64,000 bases of DNA from Metopolophium dirhodum. Taxonomy: Eukaryota; Arthropoda; Insecta; Hemiptera; Aphididae. The notes below the pieces were generated by a model. That model ran no database searches, was not told the origin of the DNA, and saw nothing but the letters and a program-made list of their open reading frames with translations. Shown piece after piece: positions 1 to 12,829 of the stretch; position 1 is the stretch's first letter; every line of letters starts with the position of its first letter. The DNA lies in the NCBI RefSeq assembly GCF_019925205.1, contig NC_083560.1, positions 94,454,083 through 94,518,082 on the forward strand, in the 5' to 3' direction. Position numbers and translations under genes: made by a program.

Positions 1-1232
1 TTACAAAATTATATAAATGCTTTTAACGATAATAATAAAATATTATAATATTCATAAAAATGTAATTGTTGAGGTATTGGGTAACTTCATGAACTTGTTA
101 CTAGTATAGTACTTATATAGTCTATTATGGCATTATTGAATTATTCATTTATAGGTTATTCATTTTTAAAATAACTTAAATTGATTAAGATTAATATGCA
201 AAAATACTAACCATTATTCTTGTATAATAAAAGTTATTTTGTTACATTAATTTTGAATTGTAAGAACTAAGCATTCGTAGTTGAAATAATATTTGTATTG
301 TTACTTCTAGCCCGGTTCTAAGTACATACATAATACAACAATGTGTAGGTACCTAAATAAATATGAAATATTTATTTACCAGCTATATTACTATATTTCT
401 TGACGATATAATATTTTATAATATATTCAAAATCGAACGTTACTGTTGCTCCATAATTAATGTTCTTAGGCATATAAGATAATATTAGGTTACTTAACAT
501 AAAAAAAAACTTTTCCGGTCATAATAATTATTATCTATACTCTCAAGTCATTAAAAATATTTGTTTATTGGGGCCAAATGGCCAATACACATAAGTTTCA
601 TCGAAATTCACTACCCACGTTTGCCTATTGGCTTCTAGTCCGTGGGATGTATATATTGTATATTTGTATACATATAATAACTTATTAATACACCCATGTG
701 CTTTTCTAAGGTATTGATATATATTTTACTGTCAAGAAACTAATGTAATAATCGTAATAAAGCTGTTTAACAATAATTAGGTATTTTAATAAATTACCTA
801 ACATATTTAAAAACTGTCGGCCAAACGATTATATTTCAATAGCAAGTAGTTATGGTTTGTTGTATACCAAATACCTATTATTATCTTTTAGTGAAAAACA
901 GAATTTATTTTAAAATTTAGTAGTAATAGTTCCTTGAAATTTATTTTGTATAAACAATTTAGTGTTAGTTTAAAAAATGATTCCATAATCAATTAGTTTG
1001 TGAAAATAACATTTAAATAAGTATGAAAGTGAGCTATTATAATTGTTATTTGTTTTAACCTATTTCTCATGTACCTATATTGTATGGGTTGATTAAGAAG
1101 TTTTTTTTAATTATATTAAATTGGAATGTCTTATTAGATCTGATCTCGTTAAAGTCGACGAGTTAAAAATGTACAATCGCATGTACGATGTTCACACATT
1201 TTATTTCAAATTGTTATACTCTAATACGTTTA

Positions 1233-1234
<2 letters not shown>
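1..1234. other. non-coding AT-rich DNA
   Basis: No frame with coding character, no splice-bounded exon and no clear transposon end was found here. The stretch is very AT-rich with scattered short A and T runs. Confidence 0.6.

Positions 1235-1264
<30 letters not shown>
1235..1264. repeat. (AT)15 microsatellite
   Basis: Uninterrupted AT dinucleotide run of 30 bases. Confidence 0.95.
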
Positions 1265-1267
<3 letters not shown>

Positions 1268-1667
1268 AATATTAACAAACGCTACGCTTGACAAGATATA
1301 TGTTATTATTACGCATCATTTAAAATACATAAATCGTATTTATAAATAATAATCTTATGTATATAGTATATTTATATATAATACATAAATTATAATGTAC
1401 GTAATATACAATAATCCAATAATAATAATAACCAGCAATATGGTAAATAAATAATAAACGGTAATAATAATTATAGATTATATTATTTGTTTACCGGGCC
1501 ATTTTTAAAACTTAAAAATTAAAAACGTCATATTAGTATAATGCATACTTTATTTAGAGAACTTTTTTTACTTTTTTATAATACACACATTAAGCGTTGT
1601 ACATTATTATTACCTATCTATAATATTTTAATAGCTTTAAACCGTTAGATTGAACACAGTTTGTCTG

Positions 1668-1781
1668 TACAGGATGTCCCACAGTGATTCGTTATAGGAT
1701 CTGGTACGCGCGGTGGTATATTATAGATTTCATCATTTCACCACCGTTATAAATTTCTAAATATTCGTGAGACACCCTGTA
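1668..1781. mobile_element. small inverted-repeat element, TACAGGRTGT ends
   Basis: The left end TACAGGATGTCCCAC and the reverse complement of the right end, TACAGGGTGTCTCAC, match at 13 of 15 bases, giving a 114-bp element with terminal inverted repeats. Similar TACAGG/TATAGGG ends recur at 11,235-11,760, 15,593-16,048 and 47,931-49,821, so this looks like one member of a loose family of non-autonomous DNA elements. No target duplication was established. Confidence 0.55.
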
Positions 1782-1784
1782 TAC

Positions 1785-4700
1785 AAGTACGTTGTTAGAC
1801 CGCCTGTAGTATTAATTGAAGCTAGCAGCAGCTGGTGTTTTGGTCCCGAGATCTTTATTGAAGCTGAAACACAAGGGCGTTGTGTTCCGGCTGCTGGTCT
1901 ATGTAACCGGAAAATCCTTATTACTCCCTGCCGGTTGTCGTTTATTTAAACTAGGTGCACGATTGTTGTTTGTTTAGAATTAACTTTTATTTTTTATTGT
2001 TTTTAGTGTTTATGGAAAAGACGCATTTAGGTGGGTACACTTAAAGTATAATATATGATATAATACATATTATTATGTTTGTCGTTTCGGGTAAATCGCT
2101 TGTCAAACATCTCAGCTGTCGAGTGTGAAGTGTGTTAAAGATATTAAGTACGGGATTTTTTTTACATCCACCCACGTTTTATCATTATTATACGAAAACA
2201 ACTCACCCGGTATTTTACACGTGTAACTTAATGTTAATTTTGTAATAGGTATTAAAATATTCATTAAAAAACTGTATTTGGCTAATCATGTTACAATAAT
2301 AAAAAATAAATTATATTTTATCATGACAAGGGTCAACGACTACGACTATATTTGACTACTATATAACTACCATACGTATTTATATTTAATTGTTTCTGTG
2401 TGTTCTACATACAATCGCAAATAGACCCAAGCACATAAAATAATTTCTCAGATATAATCAAACATTCAAACTATTGTATTCAATAATGATATCGTAATAT
2501 TTTGTATGTTTTAGTTATAATGGATGTTTCTTTGATCTCTTAATAGGTAATAATAATAATTTTTTATTCTGTTACAATAATAATATCAACACGTGAGTAT
2601 TAACAACATTTTAGACATTTTTTGTGTATACATATGGTTTACACGCATATTGCTTAATATATCTTTTAAGACCGAAATACGAATGAATGTTTACACTTTA
2701 GACAATATTATACTTAGTACCGTACAAAATATTCAGATTATAATATTGGAGACGTGTGATATTTGCACATCTGTTATACCTTATACCTAGATAGATATAG
2801 ATTTTTTTTATTTACATACATTACTTCATCATAAAAAAAATTATTCAATAGTTTCAATCATATAATAATAAGTAATAGGTAACATATCTATTACTCTACA
2901 AAAGATAAATGTGGTTCATTTTTTTTTTTTTGATCCATTATCGATCGATTTAAATAATTGCGATGTAATTAATACCTATGACCAATCACAAACATATCTA
3001 CATCAGTATGACAGTATAGACAAGATATAAGTGAACTTGACAATCTCAAGTGTTTATAATTTAATATTATACTGATTCTAAGTTTAGTGTTTACAATAAT
3101 TTACTATTGATATTATCATGAAAATAACCTATTAATTAGTATACAATTATGCACCTTTTTCCTGTGGCCTATAAAATGCCTATCTTTAAGTCGATATTTT
3201 ATACTTAACGAAATACGTGTGATAATTAAAATTTTACCGTTTTCTACTAAAATGTTTTAGTAAAAATTGTATTGTGAACAATTGGATAAGCATTTATCTA
3301 ATTGTTCCTATAGGAAATAAATATAAAAATATATATTTACAACTTGATTTTCTAGTTTTGAATTTATAGCGCTTAAATAATTATAATTCATGTTTATCAC
3401 AATTTTGATTTGTCTTAACAATATTAATTATTTTTGTACTGAAACGTTCAATAAATCGTCTATATTATATTTTTATAATAATGTATTGTATAATGCACGC
3501 AGGATGCGTTCCGTGTTTTGATTTTTTCGCACATGACCGTGACACCACCACCAGCTGTGGTTGGATTTACTATATACTATTGATAGTAGTGTCCGTACAT
3601 AGTATAAGTCCGTATCTAATGTCCGCACGTCATTTAACACGGGTATAATATGACCAATTAAGAGCGTTTGTGTTTTGAAACCCCTACATTACTTCCGATT
3701 CGGTTTAATCAGTGGTGCGTGTCCGTAAAGGGGAAGTGCACCCATTAGTGTGTAAAAAAATGTGTGCGCAACTCGAAACTAAAATTATAAAATACCGGAT
3801 ATCGTAATGGGCGTAAGTATGTATATATAATGTATAATGGTATAATATAATGTTGCAGTACGCGTGCACCTATATATGTATCCCTTGCTTTTATTTTATA
3901 TTTATAAACACACAAAAGGACAAGAGCAATGCATCAAAATGATTGCGTGATCCGGTTCAGTACAGAGGCTGTCCTTGGTGTATCGCGGGTGGTATATAAC
4001 AGTATTATTATTGTTATTATTTTACCCATTACTCGTATATACAATGTATGATATTGTGTATATAAATAGTATGTGCTACCGGTGGTGCCTACAACTATCC
4101 ATATTAATAGACAGAGATGAAAATTTGTCGATCAGAGATCCGGTGAATTATGACGAAGGCGGAAACGTATTTTATGCGCCCGTTTGATTATACTATATTC
4201 GGGCTACCCTAAAGGATTGCATATAGGATGATATTATGATATAATATGACAATATCGTTTCCTTTTTTTGTCACATTATATTTCCCTTTTTTATTATTTA
4301 TTGAAAGTAAAATAACAATTTTTTTTTAAAATTGGCTTGGTAAAAACCGTGTCTTTGAACTCTCGTTTTATTTCACCTTGTACGAGTAATGATATAGCTA
4401 GTGTACTGCATATATTATAATTGTTCAACACGGATAGAAACTGTCAAGTAGCTCCCACTAGATTTATTGCGTTTGGCATAATAATATATTACGTATTGGT
4501 ATAAACGTACAAATGTTTTCACTTGTAATAAAACTGTAAGTATATTGGGTATACGTGATATTATCACATATATTGTTGTGTTGTCGACTCGATTTTATAG
4601 TTTTTGATAACAACTATATAGGTAATAATATATGCACCATGCGTATTAGTATTCAACAAAGAACAATATTATTGATTTATAAACATAAAACATTTGCACA

Positions 4701-5530
4701 CAATACTGGGGTAATAAATAACGTCCGGGTGAATAAAATAACTGTTCGAAGGCTTGTTACATGTGTCTAAAATTCATTACCAAAAAAAAAAAAAAAAAAA
4801 AATCACTCGACAGATATTATATAGGTGTATACTTTGGCAAAAAATAATGAACGATCAGCACTCCTGTAGCTTAGTCCCGGTGGTTTCCTCGCAAAAGTCA
4901 TTGTTGCAAAAATTAAGAATGAAAGTTGCATTGTATTTTTGAAAGTACAATTTCGTCATTTAGGTACTTATAATGCACATTGTGTTTTGCACACAATTTG
5001 TTGACTAATACCACTCTTACCACTTTTGTAAAATATTTTATTTTCTGTTATTTGCAGTATTTTGGTATCGCTGTGTACACTGGTGCGTGCAATAATCTCC
5101 ATTTGTGTTGTGAGGTCATAGCCCATGAATTTGGATCGCTGAACGCCAGAACAATACTCTTTATTATACACCTGCGTCTAGGTTAAGTGTTCCTACGGCC
5201 ATAGTCGTAAAATCGTGATGATCGCAACTCCGTTCTCGTACAGGTAAAACAAATAAGTTACCGTTTGCAAAATGATATTGTATTAACTTTTATAGAAATT
5301 AATAGTCAATAGTCAATATATGGTGTTATTGATAAACTTAATAAATAATAATTAATATGGTTGTTATTTATACGCATTTCATTCCAATAAATTTGATTTA
5401 CTATAATTTACTATAATCATATATTATACAGTATAAATTATCCGCAGTACGAATATTATAGTAAATAGTTAAGTGTATCATTGGTATCCTAATATTTTAT
5501 GTATTCACTATCCTCCGGGAGTTATATTAT
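1785..5530. other. non-coding AT-rich DNA
   Basis: Only short chance frames are present, none flanked by splice signals with coding character. There is a poly-A run near 4,783-4,801. Nothing else is recognised. Confidence 0.5.
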
Positions 5531-5533
5531 AGC

Positions 5534-5600
5534 AGGGGTGGCCATTAATCTTAATTTTGGGAGTCGCAAATTTATGAAGCTAATTCGAAGCGAACCACAT
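5534..5600 (+). mobile_element. possible hAT-type transposon terminus
   Basis: CAGGGGTGGCCA followed shortly by GGGAGTCGCAAATT resembles the 5' end of many hAT-superfamily elements. No matching right end was found nearby, so this may be a truncated copy. Confidence 0.3.
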
Positions 5601-7620
5601 AGTTAAGAGATGTTTACAAAATGGTTTATAAAATTAAGACTCATCTTTCATTTTATAACAAATGAGGAACATTTATTTATTTATGTTATATAATATATAT
5701 TATGTAGTTACAACAAACCAAGCCACTGAAGAATAAACACACTAAACTTTTTGTGGTACCTGCATAATTAGATACTGCAGGAAACTGTTTTCTTCTATTT
5801 GATTTTAGTTTATAATTTAATTTTAGAATTTATTATGTGTTTGTGGGTTGGCTGCAGCTGTATTAAATTATATCGTTTCTTATTTACTTAATTTATTATT
5901 GTTTCAACGTTGTAGTTGTAATTTCAACGGATACAATTATTTTGGTTTATTTTATATTAAAATTATTACTTTAACTTGGACAGTGCAGTAAAGGTTCTTT
6001 TGGCGGCAGTTCGAATAAAATATAGTATTTAGGCTACTTGTGATCAATCTGCTCATGAATTTGTTAAAACATTGTCTGACGACTGACGTCATTTTACATC
6101 TGTTTGTATTGAAGTTGCATATTTTTATAATATTTATTATTATTTTCCTAAATCTACTCGTTGTTATATAATATTTTATATATGTATATTTTTTTCTATA
6201 CAATTTTATGACATAACTACATTTTTTTATAAGACGAACTCACTAGTAACATTATGCAGTACATTATACCTAATATATTATATTTCAATATGATATCATT
6301 TGCTTAATGTTTAAAAATTACAATTAGGTTTTTACAATATCAAAATATTTTCGTTACTTATTATGGTTTGTCTTTTATGTCTTAACAGCTATCTGCTACT
6401 ATGCGTATAAAAATAATAATATAGGTGTAATGTATATATTACCATATTTGATTAATGGTTAGTGTAACGAACTGTTTAATTTATTTATAGGTATGACCAA
6501 CATCAACAAAGTTCAATTAAGCAAATGTTTTAAAATTGTAACCCTTAACAGTTTAAAACAACTATTACTATAGCAATTATTCACTAGGTAGTACATGTAT
6601 GTTAAGTTTAATAAAAAATTTCACCTCTACAATTTTACAAATCAATCTGTTATGCAGCTTATTATTCGATCGATTATAAAATATATTATGCATATTATAT
6701 AGGTATATTAATATATAACATATTAAAATTTCCTCTGAATCACTGAAAAATTCCAAGTATATAGTTACGAAAAAATATAATTTATACAAATATTGTAAAT
6801 TGTAATGTAGTATTCACCTCTGGTACAGTTGTATAACACGTCCTTGGAACAACGCGATATTCGTATTCGATTCCACGTAATGTTTGCTATATAAAATTAT
6901 ATAAATTGAATATCCATTATCCATCCTTTGAGAAATAATAAAATATGAAGTATGGAAAAGGACGCCAACTATCTGTAATAACTACATAAATCTATAATTT
7001 TTTTTTATGTATATTATAGCGTGGTCCCTACTATTAGTAATTAAAAATTAAAATCGCCGATCAGGAGAATCCGAATTAAAATTGTTTTTTCTCCTGGTAA
7101 TTGAAGAATTATTGATATTATTATGTTATTCACGAGCAGCACTATTTATTATTGATTTTTGGCACATCAACTATTCGTCTATACCTCATGTTTTATCGGT
7201 AAATTATGTATAGTATAAACATAATATTATATTTATCGAAATTGTCGTCTCTTGTTAAAGGTTTGAATCGTCTTATAATTTAATGCCTTATAAATATTTG
7301 TTTATACTTTGTTACCACCTGTATGTCTATGGGCTGTGAATTTTATTCATCGTATTATATTGGTATAATATACTTATTTATTAAAACCGTAAAGATATCG
7401 ATATTCTTTATGGACAGTGGACACGTTATAAATAATATATCAATCTTATAACTATATGCGGCATGCATTTGTATTTTGTATTGTAATTAATTCATTAATT
7501 AAATATTCGTATTTTAATATATGGAAATTATTTTCACGCCTAAGCTTATCTGATCTGTTGTCAAACTTACGCTATTATGAATAATATTATCATTATTGTT
7601 TTGTTTCTAAAAATTGATAG
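5600..7620. other. non-coding AT-rich DNA
   Basis: No gene or repeat boundary recognised. Confidence 0.45.
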
Positions 7621-7622
7621 CA

Positions 7623-7768
7623 CAGTGGCGTCACATTATTTCATTAATATTAATATTTACCTTCCAATATTTATGTACCTATGTTGTATAGTGTATAGGC
7701 AATAAATAAAAAAAACCTAATGGGATGTTAAATGCATACTATTTGTATACCACAAAATGACGCCACTG
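7623..7768. mobile_element. MITE with CAGTGGCGTCA terminal repeats
   Basis: The perfect inverted pair CACAGTGGCGTCA (7,621-7,633) and TGACGCCACTGTG (7,758-7,770) bounds about 146-150 bp of AT-rich sequence. Ends beginning CAG are typical of hAT elements. The flanks share only five of eight bases (TGATA), so the target duplication is weak. Confidence 0.6.
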
Positions 7769-7770
7769 TG

Positions 7771-8980
7771 ATAAATGATAGTATAATATACAATCAGGAA
7801 ATACATTTTTTATAATGTGCATAACGGATAATACCAAGTGTAATCAATATTTTAAATTTTTTAATAAAATGCCAATATTTGATTAGATAGAAAAAAATTA
7901 AAATTCCTATCAATTGGCATATTTTTTGTAATTCTATGCGTTTCATTTGCTTTTATTTTGTTCTACTTTGGTACCTAATAAGTAATAAATATTACATTCA
8001 CATAAATCATAATACCGGTAAGCGTATATAGAAATTCAACTTAGGAAAAACATTTTGGTGTGTATTTCGAACAAGATTTTTGTACCTTTAAAGTTTAAAT
8101 CGACTCTTGTTTAATAAATAATGCTCATAATAGTATATATTTTTTATTTTATAGTTTATACATTAATAATTGCGCGATTTCATTTATTAATTTAAACTAT
8201 TTAAAGTAGATGTCGGTCAGGCACACAACAAAGCCGTACAATGCAGTAATTACTCAACCACATTTACTAATGTTCCCTGTACGTTTGGTTATTGGATATC
8301 AGTTTCTCTATGAATTCGCAATAATGTTTTACCTGTATATTGTACTCTTTTTGAAACCACACAATGACACAATTTGCATTTAAGGCGTGAATATCGCAAG
8401 AAAAAAATGTATGCAATGACAATTTGGCGTTTCGTAACACTTAACACTATACTATATGAAATAATATAATATTATAATATATTTGCCGACTTGACATATA
8501 AGTGCCTACACGTGCAAAGCTCATGCAAATAAATATTATAAGTGCAACATCCGGGTCGTCTCGGTCGTCCAAAAGAAAAATCTAAATACGACGATCTAAA
8601 TATCTAATTCTGCAGAAACGTCTTAAAAACGAAATCAGTGTGCTATTCACATTTCACACGAAACAAAACACTAGCGCACCAGAAGAATATTAATAACAAT
8701 GTGTGATACACTTTTCCTTGCAAAGCTACCATATGTTTGGATTATTACACGTCTCTTAATAACAACAATTTCAAACGTTTTTTTGGCGTTTATATACCTA
8801 TTAAAATATTATTGCATCGAGCGGTGTTGCTGCACACCTACATATTATGTGTGCAATGTTATAAACCAATTATATTTGAATATCGCGTGGGATAATTTTG
8901 AACTTGACTCAAATTTAGCAACTAGGATACCACTATTATACCAGTTATAATATATATGTATGTTTATTATACCATAACGC
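7771..8980. other. non-coding AT-rich DNA
   Basis: No supported gene. An open frame near 8,699-8,950 has no coding character beyond its length. Confidence 0.4.
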
Positions 8981-8983
8981 CGC

Positions 8984-9119
8984 CGTGTCCCACGTAAATC
9001 CGGCGAGTCCGACGTTTACCATTCTGGTCATGATTTTCCGTCGCAATACGCATGCGTCCGATGCGACTAAATACAAACTGTTTGGTTTTTCGTCGGATTC
9101 ACGTGACACGTGGGACACG
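8984..9119. repeat. 136-bp inverted-repeat segment
   Basis: CGTGTCCCACGT at 8,984-8,995 is the exact reverse complement of ACGTGGGACACG at 9,108-9,119. The interior is richer in G+C than its surroundings. Probably a small inverted-repeat element; no target duplication found. Confidence 0.5.
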
Positions 9120-11234
9120 ACGTAAGTCAATGTTACAACATTATGTAATGATATTCATTGGTGGACATTTGTGGGAGGGACTTAGCTCCCTGAAATCCCA
9201 TTATCTCCCCTCAACTGTTCCGTACTATATTTCTTTATTTGAAAATAATATTTGACGATGTTTTAACTGTATAATAATATGCTGCAGTCTTAAATATACT
9301 TAATATGATAATAAATTGTAATTTAAAAAAATATATATAATATATTTAAACTGTTTTTGCCTTACACAAATTATACTCATATTGGTTTATCTGGTTAATA
9401 ATATGTACACCTACATTAAAAAAAATTAATTTTTGTTTTTTGTTTACATAATCGTCACGATTGCGTATCGTTAATTGAATGAAGTAATTTTTGGAGAATA
9501 ATGAGAAGCCTCCTCCGCGAGTCGTGGTGTCATCTGGGTAATGTCTTAAATGAACAAATGGTTCTCAACAAATTTTAATACCTAATAAGATTATTTATGA
9601 TGGGCCCTTTTTTTCCTCGCTCCGATGTGCAAATATTATGTCTTTGGGGAGGGTCACTTACTCACTTTACTGGTGCTTCCCCCCACATCTAAAACAATAC
9701 GCCCATCTGTAAGGCCCCGTCAAACCGTTTTCATCTCGCACGCGCAAAATCCCGGTGGAATATTGCAATGATTAACTATTGAGTGTAATTTTATGCTTAT
9801 TACTTCTACAAAAACACGGCGATTAAGCGTCAATTAGCTTAGCAACGATGACCGTGCGTAATGCAGCAGGTATTCCGCCGGAGGAATGGAATTAAATTAT
9901 GTATAAATAAAAAATAATGGGCACCTAATGACCGCGTTCACGGAAAGTAAATATGGTTATTTGTCAGCACATGTGACGTAAAAATATTCGCCTTAAACTC
10001 GATCGTCGAGCGTCTATTATACTGGGAATCGTTAAAAAATAATAACCCCGTTTCGTCAACATAAATAGGTACGTGCAATGTCCCAGTAAATAGTTATGTA
10101 TATGCTTTGGCGTATTATTATATTAATAATAATATTATCAACATTGTCGACCGCGGCAAAACCAGTTTAAAACGAAAATCGAAACGAGTACCAATATTAT
10201 TATGTTACAATATGTCGCGTAAATATGCGTCTGCAACAACAACTGGTGAAGGACGTTTGCGCCGTCCAAGTTCGAATCCGGAACTTTATAATAATATGTA
10301 ATACTATTGTGATAAAGTGACTTATAACGTATTTATGTATAGGGAATTTCGGTGCTATTCTTACAAACTTGGGTGTATTCGCATTCTCGTGTCGGCGAAG
10401 GTGGAGTCGAAAACTTATTTTCCGTTTGCTGTACTTCTACTTTTATACCAGATTAATGTTATTTGATTTGAATTGTTTTTTATTTCCATATTAAACAATG
10501 GTTCATATAAGCTATGAGAATAATAATTGTCACACGGATTTTAAGATTTTTAGACACCGCGCCGGCGTTGTGATAATCGATAGGTACTACCAGAAAACCA
10601 CAAAACCGTGAAATGGGTTTCGGGTTACGATAAATCTCGTCGTGTATTCAGTTGCTTAGAGCACACATATTATAACTTATAGGTAAGTTATAAATATGAA
10701 ATTATTCAGGAACATCGATTGAAGTTCTCGGGCCGTCCTTTATAAGTTTTCCCACTAAAGTAGCTGATTTGCAAAAAGTAAAATAGCTGGTTTTTTGGCG
10801 TTTCACTCATTTTTGCGAAGACGTTATTCTCAAATTGTCTACGGAAAAAAAGTCTGAAACACTGCACACCTTTGTATTATAATATAATACGCCTATAATA
10901 ATTGCATATACACGCGCGAGCGGGGTTACATTATTTTTTTTTTTACCAAAACAATAGAAATAACGAAACGACGCTCGTCCGGTGGGAAAATAAAATGATA
11001 ATATTAGGCACATTATCGTCGGTGTCGTCGTTTCGTGTGATAAAGCGATTCGACTTTCCGCCCGCGAGCAACCATTCGACGCCAAGTACGCTAAGTATAT
11101 ACACGCTGTACCTATTATAATATACGTTTAGGCGCGGCCGTGTAGACCGAGTAAAACGAAAGGATATGATATTATTGTATTATTGTGTTGTGTATTGTCG
11201 CCGTTATTATATTTGTGCCTATGTTATAATAATA
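9120..11234. other. non-coding DNA
   Basis: Contains G+C-richer patches but no frame supported by splice signals or a recognisable product. A T-loop-like GTTCGAATCC near 10,270 lacks the paired stems of a tRNA. Confidence 0.4.
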
Positions 11235-11760
11235 TATAGGGTGTTCCATTTAATAAGTAAGACACTTGTTATTCCAATAATTGTTTAAGTTTTTGAAAAT
11301 ATATGTTTTACATAGGTAATTGTAATCTATTTTTAAAGACAATATTTTTTTTTTGTTACTCCTTTTTGCAAAGCACAATATTTTTTTGTGCAATTTGATG
11401 TACAAAAATCGAATTTTGGACGAGTAGCTTATGAGTTATAACCTGTGAGCAATTATAGTTTTGATGAGCGGAGTGATCTAAACTTTAATTTTTTTCGACT
11501 GATAAACTAACTGTCCGAAATTTGATTTTTATAGATCAAAATACTCCGAATTATATTCTGCTTCTGAATATGTCGAATATGAAATAAAAAATGCACGTTG
11601 TCAGTTAAGACAGTAAAAACTTAAAATATAATAAAAAATATAGTTGTTTTCATAAATGTTGTCTTAAAATAACTTGAAATGTTGTAAAAGAAATATTATT
11701 AAAAATGTTATGATTTTCGGAAATGTATAGTGTCTCGTGGTAAATAGCTCACCCCGTATA
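11235..11760. mobile_element. inverted-repeat element, TATAGGGTGTTCC ends
   Basis: Left end TATAGGGTGTTCC and right end GCTCACCCCGTATA are imperfect inverted repeats, and the similarity continues inward (GTAAGACACTTG against a rightward TGTCTCGTGG). About 526 bp, no coding capacity. Related by its ends to the element at 12,613-12,826. Confidence 0.45.
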
Positions 11761-12612
11761 GACGGAAAAAGAACTCGGGAGAGTGTGACGAAAAATCTCA
11801 GGAGCATCGGTTTTCAATACGTAACAATTTCCTTTATCCGAGATCCGATTTTTTTTTTTACCGATATGGGCTACGGTGAGTGTATTTCCATTCATCGACT
11901 CGTTGTTGTTATTTATTATTATTGTTATACTTACACGGGTACTGCGTTACACGCAGAGACATATTTGCGGTCGGGTGTAGAATTTTGTACGAGTCGCCGC
12001 GACGATGCATGATGATCGTGTGATGATGATGATAATAATAATATAATATGACGACAAATAATAATAAATATTATTATATATATTATATGGCCCGTAAAGC
12101 GTATACCTACATAATACACAATATTATACATGTGTATAACGTTGGCCGATGGGTGGCGTCGGCGTAATAGGAATAACATGTGGTGTACACCGCATAATAT
12201 GTGTATCATAATATTATATACCCGATACCGGCTCAAAACCGCAGCAGCATCGACCGCGTATACCAGATACCTATATTATAACATAAAATTATATTGTTAT
12301 TATGTGCCTGTGAGTCGCGACAAGATGTGTATATAAAGTATCTCAAGGTTTGGGCGTACTAATATATATATATTATGCGTTAATACTGTAGTGAAATATT
12401 TCCTCGAATAATAATAATACTGTGTGTGATACCGTTGCTCAGTCGGAGCTTGCGAGGAATCCATCGGAAGAGTATGTGAAGGTCGGCCGACGACGACGGA
12501 GCGGTAGACCGCGATGTGTATGACGTATACAACAAGATGAGATTAAAAAGTCTTTAACTGTGTCTGATGATTGATATTCGCGCCACGTGTGTATCGATCT
12601 ACACAGTTGAAA

Positions 12613-12826
12613 AACACCCTGTATACCGAGTGATCCATTTAACGTAAGTCACTCATTATTTGAAAAACTATTAGTCTGAAAATATTTTTCTATAATATAA
12701 TTTTATGTCGTTCAAAAAAACATTATTCTAAAACAAATTGATATACTATTAAAAAACGTTATTGTTTTCTGAAATAATGAGCGTCTTACGTAAAATGTAT
12801 CAGTATCACTCTGTATATAAGGTGTT
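12613..12826. mobile_element. 214-bp foldback MITE
   Basis: Arms of roughly 50 bases face each other: AACACC..TATACCGAGTGATCC with AACGTAAGTCACTCATTATT on the left, and AATAATGAGCGTCTTACGT followed by ATCACTCTGTATATA and GGTGTT on the right. The spacer is about 110 bp. The whole can fold into a hairpin with mismatches and has no coding capacity. Confidence 0.6.
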
Positions 12827-12829
12827 CGA

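Noticed and set aside
8699..8950. 83-codon + strand frame
   Set aside because: Length is within chance expectation for a window of this size; no splice context or domain.
10262..10290. T-loop-like GTTCGAATCC suggesting a tRNA
   Set aside because: The flanking bases do not form a T stem and no acceptor or anticodon arm is present.
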